Below the pieces are notes generated by a model. That model ran no database searches. It saw nothing but the letters and a program-made list of their open reading frames with translations, and was not told where the DNA came from. Position numbers and translations under genes: made by a program. 64,000 nt of DNA, taken from contig NZ_CACVBO010000002.1 in assembly GCF_902728235.1 (NCBI RefSeq), positions 62,001-126,000 on the forward strand. Direction: 5' to 3'. Shown piece after piece: positions 17,722 to 26,509 of the stretch. This DNA comes from Lentimonas sp. CC4 (GTDB lineage: Bacteria; Verrucomicrobiota; Verrucomicrobiia; Opitutales; Coraliomargaritaceae). The stretch's first letter is position 1. The number at the start of each line of letters is the position of its first letter.

Positions 17722-18447
17722 CTAGCTGCGACGGCGAACCATCACGACGCTTAAGCCGAGAAGACCCGCGAGGAGCGCGTAGCTACTTGGCTCGGGGACA
17801 GCTTCATAAGAAACAGTGAGTGCACCGATCCCCCATCGATTACTACTGTTGGCGCCGGTAGTCATTAGATACAAATCTTGACCATTCTCACTGTAATTAG
17901 CTAGTCCAGTAAAGTCACGAACTGAGCCAGCGTCTGGAGTGAGATTTATACTCGAAGCGGTAGCAGCAGCATAACCATTGTAAGAGACAGATACGTTATC
18001 CGGGTTGTTGCCATCAGCAGTCGCTGTAAATGCGCTCCAACGCAGGCCAGAAAGGTCGCCAAGGGTAATACCGCTGCCGTTGTCCTGAAAGTTGCTAAAT
18101 GAGAGGCCGAGGAACGCGATCCCCTCATCAGTGTCAGCTTCAAGAGTTAAGGTGTGATTGACACTATCAGTGTCGGAAGTGACGCCATATGTTGTTCCGT
18201 TTGAGACAACCACTATAGTGTTTGAGTCAGTGCTAGTAGCTGTCGCATTGAGTGTGTAAACAATGTCGAATGTAGCTCCCAAGAAGTTAACTGATGTTGT
18301 TACGTCCTGAGCGACGGCGTTCGTGTAATTGCCTGCAGCGGCAAAATCAACATCGAGATTGAATGTCGTCGCATTCAAAGAGCAAACGGCCATTGCCGAT
18401 AAAAGCAGTGCGGACGTTGTGAGGTTTTTGAGGGGCATTTTGATCAT
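17722..18447 (-). CDS. PEP-CTERM surface protein, type A ectodomain
   Basis: Protein of 241 residues with the shared N-terminus (MIKMPLKNLTTSALLLSAMA), a type A ectodomain (GATFDIVYTLNATATSTD, GTTYGVTSDTDS, GIAFLGLSFSNFQDNGSG, NPDNVSVSYNGYA) and VPEPSSYALLAGLLGLSVVMVRRRS. It is the third paralogue with 9351 and 13569. The DTDEGIAFLGLS segment corresponds to DGDDGEALSITGLT and GDQEEAATLGNLR in the others. It has its own operator-bearing promoter and terminator; the leader has CTCCTCCTAAAAAAAA directly before the start. Confidence 0.86.
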   Translation of the reverse strand: MIKMPLKNLTTSALLLSAMAVCSLNATTFNLDVDFAAAGNYTNAVAQDVTTSVNFLGATFDIVYTLNATATSTDSNTIVVVSNGTTYGVTSDTDSVNHTLTLEADTDEGIAFLGLSFSNFQDNGSGITLGDLSGLRWSAFTATADGNNPDNVSVSYNGYAAATASSINLTPDAGSVRDFTGLANYSENGQDLYLMTTGANSSNRWGIGALTVSYEAVPEPSSYALLAGLLGLSVVMVRRRS

Positions 18448-18502
18448 CGTTTTTTTTTAGGAGGAGGAGAAACAGTTACCTGTTTCTAGTTGAGAGTGGC
18501 AT

Positions 18503-18571
18503 ACTATAGCTTTTTATAGGTAGAGTTAAAGTCGCGTATCCGCATATACCCCTATCATGCGTATACGTGAC
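18503..18571 (-). promoter_or_regulatory. Shared-regulon promoter, 17722 PEP-CTERM gene
   Basis: Minus strand: GTCACGTATACGCATGAT (18554-18571), TATATGCGGATACGCGAC (18531-18548), 22 bases, then TATAGT (18503-18508). Confidence 0.82.
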
Positions 18572-19036
18572 AGGGGCGAATCAGGCGCTATCACCGCAGC
18601 CAAAACTAGGCATTCACAATCAAGCAAGTATGCGCGCTCAAGCTCTGGCGAAACATTCATAAGGGTAATCAGTAGGGTTGAATGACGAGGTTGATAAGGT
18701 TGAGACTAAAGTCTTAAACATTATAGAAACACATACACAGAATCTGCGAATCGTCCAGCTCATCACGTAAATACGTGTTCATTTCACATAAAACTAACGA
18801 CACCTGCTACAATCTGCATAGGTAAGCGTTCCGCCGAATATCCAAAGTTCGAAATCAACCCAGAGCCACAAGGAGTTTAGCTCAACCGACTCCCGGGATT
18901 GATTGCCTAGAGCCTAAAGTTCGGCGGACGAGGCGGAGCTCGTCCCCGCCCAAATGTGTTGAGCAACAATCACAATTCTTGATGAGCGACAGTATATAAT
19001 CAGCGAATGACACTACCCGTTAAGTCCAGCGACCAC

Positions 19037-22000
19037 CTAGTCCATATCCACCTGCAACTGAATGAACTTAGCGTCATCCTCGATTAGGTAGCGAGTGGTG
19101 ATCGTCCGAAAGCCGTCGACTGCATCGCCGATGCTGACGTCAAAGGGTGACTCGGCGGACGGTGTCACCAGGTCAGGCGACACGACCAGCGTATAAGTCA
19201 GGCCTTGAGCCAGATAGTCGGTGCGGCGTTCGTAAGCATACGCAAAATAAGTCGAGGCACCCACCACCTCGGTATAAATCGATTCCTTCGAACCAGCATC
19301 GGATACAGTTGGATCCATGCCCAAAGCAAATTCTAACAGATTCGCATAGCCATCCCCTGCCCCGCCGTTTTCGGTGTCGGCATCTGCCTGGGCATCAGTC
19401 CCTGCGAGACCGTGGTCGGCTGCCCAGGCCGCATAATTGTCAGTCACCGACACGGTGATCCCGAAACCGACATCCCCTACGCCCCAATGGAACGGTCTGG
19501 TAGTAGTGCTAGTAGTGAGCCCCGAAGATATATAGAGTGACCCTGCCCCAACACTGATGTCGCTCACATCAAAAGGACCGTCCCAGTCCCACCCCAGCAA
19601 TTCTGTGCCTGCACCGAATATCGTCTGATGGGAATTTCCATTGTGAGTTTCCACCAATCGCGCCGCATTAAAACCAGCTGAAACCGCGCTGCCGACTTTG
19701 CCTGCGTCCGTCAGTGATACTACTGGATTTTCCAATACGAACTCCAGGCTTTCACCATCCTGCATCTGGGTATCACCACCCGCAGTAAAACGGGCGCCAT
19801 CCGAAATATTAACAGCCGCAGAACTCAAACCAATCGTCGCTGATGCGGACGTGGTGCTGCCGGCATCATCAATACCCAGCGCTGTCGTTCCTCCGGTCCA
19901 GGCCTTGACCCGAACGTCGAAGGTCAGCGTGTCGTTGAGTCCATCGAAATCATAGTCCGCTCCGGTGTAGGACACCGAATAAAGATAGTCGGAATCTGAA
20001 GCTGCCCCAGAAACAATCAAATTGTTTGCAGAACCGCCCACCACCAAGGTATTTTCAGACAAGGCAGCACTCAGATCCGCAAATTCAAGGTTCGTCTGCG
20101 CCGATCCAACGAAAATCGACACCGTCGCCGGCACACTGGAATTCACGCCATCGCTGACAGTGAAGGTAAAGCTGTCTTCTCCCACAAAATCCGTATTTGG
20201 GGAATAGGTCAGAGCCGGTGCCGTGCCGCTCAAGGTGCCGTTGGTCGGCTCATCAGCCACCACATAAAACAGGTTGCTGGTGGAGCCTTCCGAATCGGTG
20301 CCCGTCAGCAGAATATCCTTCGTCGTGTTTTCCAACAGGACCATACTGTCGTCGTTCGCAATAGACAGGTCACTGTTTGGGTCGATGGTAAGCTTCAAAC
20401 CGACTTTTCGGAAAGCACCTGTTCCATCGGTCACCTTGAAGCCCACACCAAACGTGCCCGCTTCATATGCCGACCCAGAGAGCACTCCATCGCTCGACAG
20501 GCTCAGCCCAGACGGAAGGTCCAAACTGGAGATGACTTCCCAAGAATACGTTGCATCTCCCCCAGTCGCCGCAAGCTGATTGGTGTATGGAACCCCCATC
20601 AACTCTCCTTGCAACGAGTCGGTCGTAATCTCAAGGTCACTCTCTGGGACATAGGCACCCGTCTCCGACAAAAATGCGAGTTCCGTGATGATGTCGTGCC
20701 CGATCAGGCAGGCCTCATTGATGTCATCAAGAGTGTGAGATCCTCGGTGTATATCATCCTCCGTAATTGCTGTGAGCAGTGGGAAGGGCTGGCCGAGCGA
20801 AGAACTCAGCATCATATAGGCATTCATATAGACCAACAAATCTGAGCAGTGTAGCGCATCGTCTGATGCTGCAAAATCCGTCGTGGCCTCATTGATGCGC
20901 CCCATTCCGATTGTTAGCGGAATGAGCTTCCAGCCGCGTTCGGCGTAGTTAAAATACAACTCATTACAATCATGGTAATCCAAGGCAGCTTCCGTGGCCT
21001 CGGTTCCGCTGGAACTTGTAAGATAAAAAGCCTTAATCCAATCAAAGGCAAAGGGAATCATGTTGGACTGATTTCGATCAATACAATCTTGCGCATCCGC
21101 GCCTACCCAGGAACCCGACACATACATGAAGGCGGCTTCGTTCGGCTCCAAATCAAACTTGAACCCTTGAGAATCGAAGTCATCAGGGTGCCAATATCTT
21201 GTTCCCCCAGTAAAGCCATTCGATTTGATGCCCAGCTTGCGTGCCGCTTTCGTCGTCGCGGTATTGCTGTTGATCATCAAAGTCAGCGCATCGCTCGTCC
21301 AGTCGTGCGTGCTGGAACCTTTATACATGTAGCGGACAACGTCGTTAAACGGAGCCTGAGTTACATCAAGACTCCGGTAAACGACAGCGCCGTCGTTCTC
21401 GTAGCTGGTGGTGTAGTGCACGGTTGTTTCGTGCAAGTTGACCGTCGTTTCAGCAGTATTGCCTAGAGTCGTGGCATCTCCACTTGAGGGCAATACAGGG
21501 GAATAGCTAGATTCCGACGCATTGAGACCGGTCAGTTGGGTGAAGATGCAGGCAGCATAGAGATACGCCTCATTTGTTGAAGTCGTCGCACCGTAGGTAT
21601 CCAGAGCATATGCGCCGGGAATCAGGTCCATGGCGACACCACTCGCGACCCGATACATGATTGGGCCGTAATCACTCACCTGCTCGTCGGGATTGCCTGG
21701 AAGGAAAATCATAGGCGTGCTCTGTGCGCCTAGAATGAGCTTCGAAAACTGGGTGCAGCCTTCGTAAAAGACTTCGGGAGCGAAGTATTCGTTATCAAAT
21801 GGCGCGTCGTCATAGACATTCGTTGGACCACCACCATACTCCCCGTATTCGATCGTTTTTGTTGGTGTCTGTATGATGGTGGGAATCAGAATGACAGCCC
21901 CGTAGCCCTCCACCACTTTGGCGCGTAAGTTTTTGTCCGCTGTATTCTGGTCGTAATACCCATCTGCAAGTGACTCGATCGTCGAATCCTCAAAAATATC

Positions 22001-22258
22001 GATTTGTGCAGCAGTATAACCAGTTGCCCCCGAAAGTAGCCCCTGCAAGTGAGTCGCAACATCCGAATAGCGGTCTGCGCTCTCGCCGACAGAAACCAGC
22101 AAGATGTCATCGGGTTTATCCTGAGCCACAACGGGGGATGCCGTCAGCAGCGCACAGAAGGCAATTGCGAGACATACAACGGGAGACAGCGCAGCTCGGA
22201 GGCGAGTAATGCCGTGGCACGAGCGAACAGAAAACAGGGGATTTTTAGAATTCATCAT
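19037..22258 (-). CDS. Large secreted multidomain protein with Ig-like and type C modules
   Basis: About 1073 residues. After a signal peptide (cleavage near ASPVVAQ) comes an unrecognised N-terminal domain of about 500 residues (DDILLVSVGESADRYSDVA, YGAVILIPT, MIFLPGNPDEQ, TRYWHPDD). It may be an SGNH or peptidase-like fold, but I cannot see a catalytic motif. An Ig-like putative-binding domain follows (YTNQLAATGG...LPSGLSLSSDGVLSGSA). Next are a cadherin/VCBS-like domain (SPNTDFVGEDSFTFTVSDG) and a type C module as in the PEP-CTERM proteins at 11977 and 41685 (SVSYTGADYDFDGLNDTLTF, HWGVGDVGFGITV). The tail has YANLLEFALGMDP, a common Verrucomicrobia end domain. There is no PEP-CTERM signal, so it is probably released or retained by the tail. 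Start at the double ATG of 22258/22255. Confidence 0.72.
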   Translation of the reverse strand: MMNSKNPLFSVRSCHGITRLRAALSPVVCLAIAFCALLTASPVVAQDKPDDILLVSVGESADRYSDVATHLQGLLSGATGYTAAQIDIFEDSTIESLADGYYDQNTADKNLRAKVVEGYGAVILIPTIIQTPTKTIEYGEYGGGPTNVYDDAPFDNEYFAPEVFYEGCTQFSKLILGAQSTPMIFLPGNPDEQVSDYGPIMYRVASGVAMDLIPGAYALDTYGATTSTNEAYLYAACIFTQLTGLNASESSYSPVLPSSGDATTLGNTAETTVNLHETTVHYTTSYENDGAVVYRSLDVTQAPFNDVVRYMYKGSSTHDWTSDALTLMINSNTATTKAARKLGIKSNGFTGGTRYWHPDDFDSQGFKFDLEPNEAAFMYVSGSWVGADAQDCIDRNQSNMIPFAFDWIKAFYLTSSSGTEATEAALDYHDCNELYFNYAERGWKLIPLTIGMGRINEATTDFAASDDALHCSDLLVYMNAYMMLSSSLGQPFPLLTAITEDDIHRGSHTLDDINEACLIGHDIITELAFLSETGAYVPESDLEITTDSLQGELMGVPYTNQLAATGGDATYSWEVISSLDLPSGLSLSSDGVLSGSAYEAGTFGVGFKVTDGTGAFRKVGLKLTIDPNSDLSIANDDSMVLLENTTKDILLTGTDSEGSTSNLFYVVADEPTNGTLSGTAPALTYSPNTDFVGEDSFTFTVSDGVNSSVPATVSIFVGSAQTNLEFADLSAALSENTLVVGGSANNLIVSGAASDSDYLYSVSYTGADYDFDGLNDTLTFDVRVKAWTGGTTALGIDDAGSTTSASATIGLSSAAVNISDGARFTAGGDTQMQDGESLEFVLENPVVSLTDAGKVGSAVSAGFNAARLVETHNGNSHQTIFGAGTELLGWDWDGPFDVSDISVGAGSLYISSGLTTSTTTRPFHWGVGDVGFGITVSVTDNYAAWAADHGLAGTDAQADADTENGGAGDGYANLLEFALGMDPTVSDAGSKESIYTEVVGASTYFAYAYERRTDYLAQGLTYTLVVSPDLVTPSAESPFDVSIGDAVDGFRTITTRYLIEDDAKFIQLQVDMD

Positions 22259-22346
22259 GGGGAGGGAAATTGAGGTGTTGATTGATGGTCCGGTGGGGAG
22301 CTTCGAACACCGTTCGACAAAAGAACTCAGAATATCAATCGGAGGA

Positions 22347-22414
22347 ATTATAACTGATTCGCCCCCCCGATGCATCACGAGTTGACATATATTAAAATGA
22401 CGCATTCGCGTGAT
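22347..22414 (-). promoter_or_regulatory. Shared-regulon promoter, 19037 gene
   Basis: Minus strand: ATCACGCGAATGCGTCAT (22397-22414), TATATGTCAACTCGTGAT (22374-22391), 21 bases including a run of seven G, then -10 TATAAT (22347-22352). The spacing is one base shorter than in the rest, and the G-run could change it by slippage. Confidence 0.72.
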
Positions 22415-22569
22415 GATCAAAGCACATGCACAGATCGAAACTGGTTCCTCCTACGCCAGGCAAGGCGGACGAGTCGTTGGCTTAACGAATGTAATCTCTC
22501 ACAAAGGCGCGAAGGCACAAAGCTAAGATTCCAACTGACAGTTAATGACGCGAGTGATGCTAGCCTTCA

Positions 22570-22965
22570 TCCTTAAAAGAGGAGTTAGGAGGCAGTAGTT
22601 AGAAGTTAGGAGCTGATGATCAGTGTCTTATATAGATGTTGCAGTTCGCCAATTTGGCAACCGCATTCTTGATCCTAAGCGACTCACTAGCAAAGACTAA
22701 CTTGCTACGCCATCTACGGCAGACCTCAGTCTGACTCCTAACTTCTAACTCCTGAATATAGGTTCATTAGCTCTTGTCCGAAATATCAGTATTTTGGTCA
22801 TTTAAATTCGCGTTGATTCGCGTCCATTCGCGGTTCCAACTCATCCTTTTAGAATTAACCGCCCGCTACGCTTGAGGTCGCTGAGCACGCAGAGAGCAGA
22901 CGCAGAGCATTTCAAAGAACCTCTCCAAATCCTCTGCGCACTCCGCGAGCTCTGCGGTTAAACTC
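22570..22965. repeat. Mosaic of inverted and dispersed repeats, no gene
   Basis: The 960-bp gap 22259-23216 holds no convincing gene. GTTAGAAGTTAGGAG near 22.6 kb and CTCCTAACTTCTAACTCC near 22.74 kb are inverted copies. GTTCGCCAATTTGGC recurs from the PEP-CTERM region. From 22.85 kb AACCGC...GAGCTCTGCGGTT forms a long imperfect hairpin resembling the one at 55.9-56.05 kb. All are typical of decayed non-coding repeats. Confidence 0.65.
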
Positions 22966-23216
22966 TTTTTACCAGACTTAGTCAGTGTTTTGGTATTACT
23001 TGATTAATGTAAATTGCTTCGCCATCTCCGGACTTCGGCGAGCTCAGTCGTGCCGCAGAGCTCCGTCGTGTGCATTAACGGTTTCTACAACAGAGCCTAA
23101 GCCAACTGCTGAATTTAGGATAATTTAAACGACTTAAATCACACTCAACAGCTTTGTGCCTTTGCGCCTTTGTGAGAGACACTGCAGAACCACAGCCACT
23201 CAAATGGCACTCACGC

Positions 23217-26171
23217 TTAAGGTTGAGGCACTGAAAGCCGAATGAAATGACTAGAGATTCCATTCATCGGAATCGTAACTACGACTTGATCAAATCCATC
23301 GCTATTCGTGACCGTGTATGAGGCTCCAATTTCGCCAATCGGGCCACTATCACTGGTGCTTCCAATCACGATATCATTTGCAGGATCGGTAAATGTCAGA
23401 TCGTCCGAAAGTTCAACGGTGACTGTAGTGAATGGAGATTGCTTGGACACATCGGAACGGCGGAAGTGAATTAGTAGGCCACCGTCCGATTCACTCACAG
23501 TGGGTGCGATCCCAGTCTCACTGATGGTCGGATCGCCGCCAAAAACGAACTCCAATAAGTTGTTGAGCCCATCACCATCAAAATCAACCAATGCGCCAGA
23601 CTCGGTAAACGAATGCGTGAATGAACCGGATGCCCATGCAGTGTAAGTGGCCGCAGATACTGTTGTAACTTCCAGAAGCCCCGTTGCTTCGGTATAGAGC
23701 CAACGAATGTTGCCATCATCCAATGTCCAGACTCCGGCATTGTTTAAAAATGAGCCCAGTGAGCTATTCACACTGAAAGTGTCAGTTGCATACGTCACAC
23801 CTAGGTCAGTTTCATCGACTAACAACCATTGATTCCCACGAGTGGAGTCGGCATCACCTAACTCAACATAGAATGATCCGTTCAAAGACACTGCGCCCGT
23901 GCCACCACCCGCACCTGCGAGTTGATTGCTCGCGCCATTGATCGTCGGAGCGAACATGAGCGAACCACCCGATTCGAGCGTCAAGCGGCCTGCTGCGACG
24001 ATGGTATCACCCGTGTAGGTATTTGCGCCTTGCAGAATCACTGCCCCCTCCCCCGACTTGGTGATTCCATTGGCTTCACCATCCTGCTGAGCAATCGTCA
24101 AATCAAAGGTTAGGCTGCCGCTGCCGTTGTGAACGATATCGAGACTGTCATTGAGAATGAGTGAGCCCGCAGTCTCTAAATCGCTGATCATGCACTCACC
24201 TTCCGAGCCCGACTCGACGCTCACCATCGCAGGACTGCCGCTATTGTCCAACGTCAAGTGCCGGACATATGAACTCGACCTGAAAACATTGAATTCGAAC
24301 GTGCTATCGATCGACTCATCAAACGTCAGGCTTCTGATCGTAATGTCGGAAAAGAGATTACACTTGAGGCCGCCGATATCCGAGAAGACCACGTCGCTGT
24401 TTGCAGCAGGTCTCACATCGTCGACCCAGTTCTCAGCGACGGTCCATTTATTGTTCGTTCCGCCACCATCCCATGTGTAGGTCACAGACGGTGTGCTCAC
24501 AACGGTCGCACTCAGCGGAATATCAATGGTCTCCGTCGTCACATTATCCAGACCGACCCAAGTCAGACGTAACGTTGCGGTAGCGCTTTCACCAACATCG
24601 AGCCCCGCGACTGTATTATCAAAAGCGACCTCAAAGGCGGTATCAGTTAACAAACCAAAGATGAAAGGCTCATCCGTTGAAAACGCCCCAGCATGGGTTT
24701 CATTGATGAAATCGACGGATGTGATTTCGAGATTATAGATTGCGGTAAAGTCGACACTCACTTCGGCTGTTGCACTGGACTCTCCTGTCACGAGCTCCAT
24801 TGCTACCAGACTGGGTTGCTCAACATTCACCACTTCCTGTAAGCGGGAACTGACAAAGATCGTCTCAGAAAGGTAAGTCGTGGCATCGTCCAAGAAGGCT
24901 GTCTCAAAAATCGAGGTATCGGCAGTCACATTCACAAACCACGCCGTGGCGTCCGATGGCAGCGTCGCGGTGCCCTGCCAGATTCCAGAGTCAGGAGACG
25001 TTTCTGCAAAGTCCGTCAGTGCAACAGTGGTCCACGAAAATGCCTTAATGTCGCCCATCTGATTACTGTGATACAAGGTAGCGCTGGTAAGCGGTCTAGT
25101 GGATTCAAACTCCACCTGCACTTGATCACCAACCAGACTCAGGCTCTGTTGCACACACCATGGGTTATTTGCGCTCAGCCCTACGGATCCAGGATTATTG
25201 CCAACGATGCTGTCCGCGAAATCATAGGAATCAGCTCGTGACCAAGTCCACGCATGGGAATGTTTCATGCCTTGAATAATACTGACCATTCGTGTGCCGG
25301 GCGCTTGGTTGTAGCTATTGGCCTGACAATCCATGTTAAACGTGCTGTCGTTGAGCCAGGTCAACCACATGATCGGCATCGTCGCATTTTCGAGGTAAAG
25401 CATCGGGTCCCACACATTTTTATAGTAGTCCGTGCCACCCGCATCGGAAATCGCCTCCTGCCATTTCCCGATGCCATCCCACATATGGCCAGTGCCATAA
25501 GTCGGAATCGCAAAAGCGAAGCGACTATCCACGCCGATGACGTTGGAGGTAATCACCCCGCCCCATGAGACTCCGTGGATACCGACCTTGGTATCGTCGA
25601 CGAAAGGAAGATTCCGCAATAAGGAGTTCGCTAAGATCGCGCCAGCGGTGGCGTGATACATAAATTGATCTTCGATGGCGACGTCGGACTCGTCGAAGAC
25701 GCCGGTTCTGCGCGGCCCACCCTTGTTGTGGCGTCCAGTAGTATTGGAAGCACCTTCGGTATCGATCGCGATGGCGACATAGCCGCGCTCAGCCCAGAGA
25801 TTCGCCCAAGTGGCATACGCCATACCGGATCCTCCATGAACTAGAACGACCGCAGGTAAAGGATCATCCCCCTCTTCCCATTGTGGCATACCAACAAATG
25901 CATACACTCTGGTGGGGTTCGTAGTCGGAATACCAGAGTAGTCCACAGATTCAAAGAAGATCGAGTCGAGTGTCTGTTCGGTCGCTGAGGGCGTCAGGCT
26001 CTTGATCGTTTCAGACGACTTGTAAATCGTATCGCTGGTATCGACCTCATACATCGTTGGCGTCGCAGTTAGATCGCCAAGCGCAACTATCGCAGCGCGG
26101 TCACTGGCATAGTCCGCTCGAGCAGATAGTGAAAAGCAACAAACGATGCAGATTAGGTAGAATACCTTCAT
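23217..26171 (-). CDS. Secreted alpha/beta-hydrolase fused to beta-helix repeats
   Basis: Protein of 984 residues. Signal peptide of about 19 residues, then an alpha/beta-hydrolase domain: oxyanion HGGSG at 112-116, nucleophile elbow GVSWG with Ser202, and a late His in MKHSHAW. The LVHGGSGMAYATWANLWAERGY and DTEGA pattern fits acetyl-xylan-esterase or dienelactone-hydrolase relatives, so removal of acyl groups from a glycan is plausible. The second half has two beta-sandwich regions, then NKWTVAENWVDD and autotransporter-type repeats (VILQGANTYTGDTIVAAG). The segment LNGSFYVELGDADSTRGNQW is shared with the PEP-CTERM protein at 15120. The end is the LLEFVFGGDP tail. The fusion of an esterase to a beta-helix stalk is unusual. 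Its promoter is at 26285-26353. Confidence 0.82.
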   Translation of the reverse strand: MKVFYLICIVCCFSLSARADYASDRAAIVALGDLTATPTMYEVDTSDTIYKSSETIKSLTPSATEQTLDSIFFESVDYSGIPTTNPTRVYAFVGMPQWEEGDDPLPAVVLVHGGSGMAYATWANLWAERGYVAIAIDTEGASNTTGRHNKGGPRRTGVFDESDVAIEDQFMYHATAGAILANSLLRNLPFVDDTKVGIHGVSWGGVITSNVIGVDSRFAFAIPTYGTGHMWDGIGKWQEAISDAGGTDYYKNVWDPMLYLENATMPIMWLTWLNDSTFNMDCQANSYNQAPGTRMVSIIQGMKHSHAWTWSRADSYDFADSIVGNNPGSVGLSANNPWCVQQSLSLVGDQVQVEFESTRPLTSATLYHSNQMGDIKAFSWTTVALTDFAETSPDSGIWQGTATLPSDATAWFVNVTADTSIFETAFLDDATTYLSETIFVSSRLQEVVNVEQPSLVAMELVTGESSATAEVSVDFTAIYNLEITSVDFINETHAGAFSTDEPFIFGLLTDTAFEVAFDNTVAGLDVGESATATLRLTWVGLDNVTTETIDIPLSATVVSTPSVTYTWDGGGTNNKWTVAENWVDDVRPAANSDVVFSDIGGLKCNLFSDITIRSLTFDESIDSTFEFNVFRSSSYVRHLTLDNSGSPAMVSVESGSEGECMISDLETAGSLILNDSLDIVHNGSGSLTFDLTIAQQDGEANGITKSGEGAVILQGANTYTGDTIVAAGRLTLESGGSLMFAPTINGASNQLAGAGGGTGAVSLNGSFYVELGDADSTRGNQWLLVDETDLGVTYATDTFSVNSSLGSFLNNAGVWTLDDGNIRWLYTEATGLLEVTTVSAATYTAWASGSFTHSFTESGALVDFDGDGLNNLLEFVFGGDPTISETGIAPTVSESDGGLLIHFRRSDVSKQSPFTTVTVELSDDLTFTDPANDIVIGSTSDSGPIGEIGASYTVTNSDGFDQVVVTIPMNGISSHFIRLSVPQP

Positions 26172-26284
26172 TAAAATACTTGTGTTGATAAAGACATGGG
26201 AGCAACTAACTGATTCTTCAGATCAGCATGGGATTTCATGTTCTATCTGATTTGAGGACAGCGAAGGAATACTTCGTCAACAGC

Positions 26285-26353
26285 ACAGTAACATTGCTAT
26301 TAACCTTTGAATATTACGTGAATACGTCATTCGCCTCAATGAATTCAATGCTC
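26285..26353 (-). promoter_or_regulatory. Shared-regulon promoter, 23217 hydrolase gene
   Basis: Minus strand: proximal site ATGACGTATTCACGTAAT (26313-26330), 22 bases, then -10 TACTGT (26285-26290). The distal site at 26336-26353 is weak. Confidence 0.65.
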
Positions 26354-26433
26354 CATCGACTAGGTGCTTCGAAGCACCACACAGAACTGCTGAATCGAAG
26401 TCCCACAGACTTCAAACAAGGAATGGATTACAC

Positions 26434-26470
26434 GAAAAACCCCGAGCGAGATGTGACTCTCACTCGGGGT
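26434..26470 (-). terminator. Rho-independent terminator of the 26510 gene
   Basis: ACCCCGAGtGAG...CTCgCTCGGGGT forms a 12-bp stem with one mismatch, followed on the minus strand by TTTTTCG. It lies 40 bases past the stop codon. Confidence 0.88.
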
Positions 26471-26509
26471 GAGACCTTTTTCCGAATGCTTAGGACTCGA
26501 GAGATTTAT

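Noticed and set aside
18762-18779. Isolated operator ATCACGTAAATACGTGTT
   Set aside because: Resembles one site, but there is no -10 box at the expected distance on either strand and no gene in position; left out of the regulon.
22259-23216. Possible small genes in the 0.96-kb gap
   Set aside because: All open frames fall in inverted or dispersed repeats and none has a signal peptide, family motif or start context.
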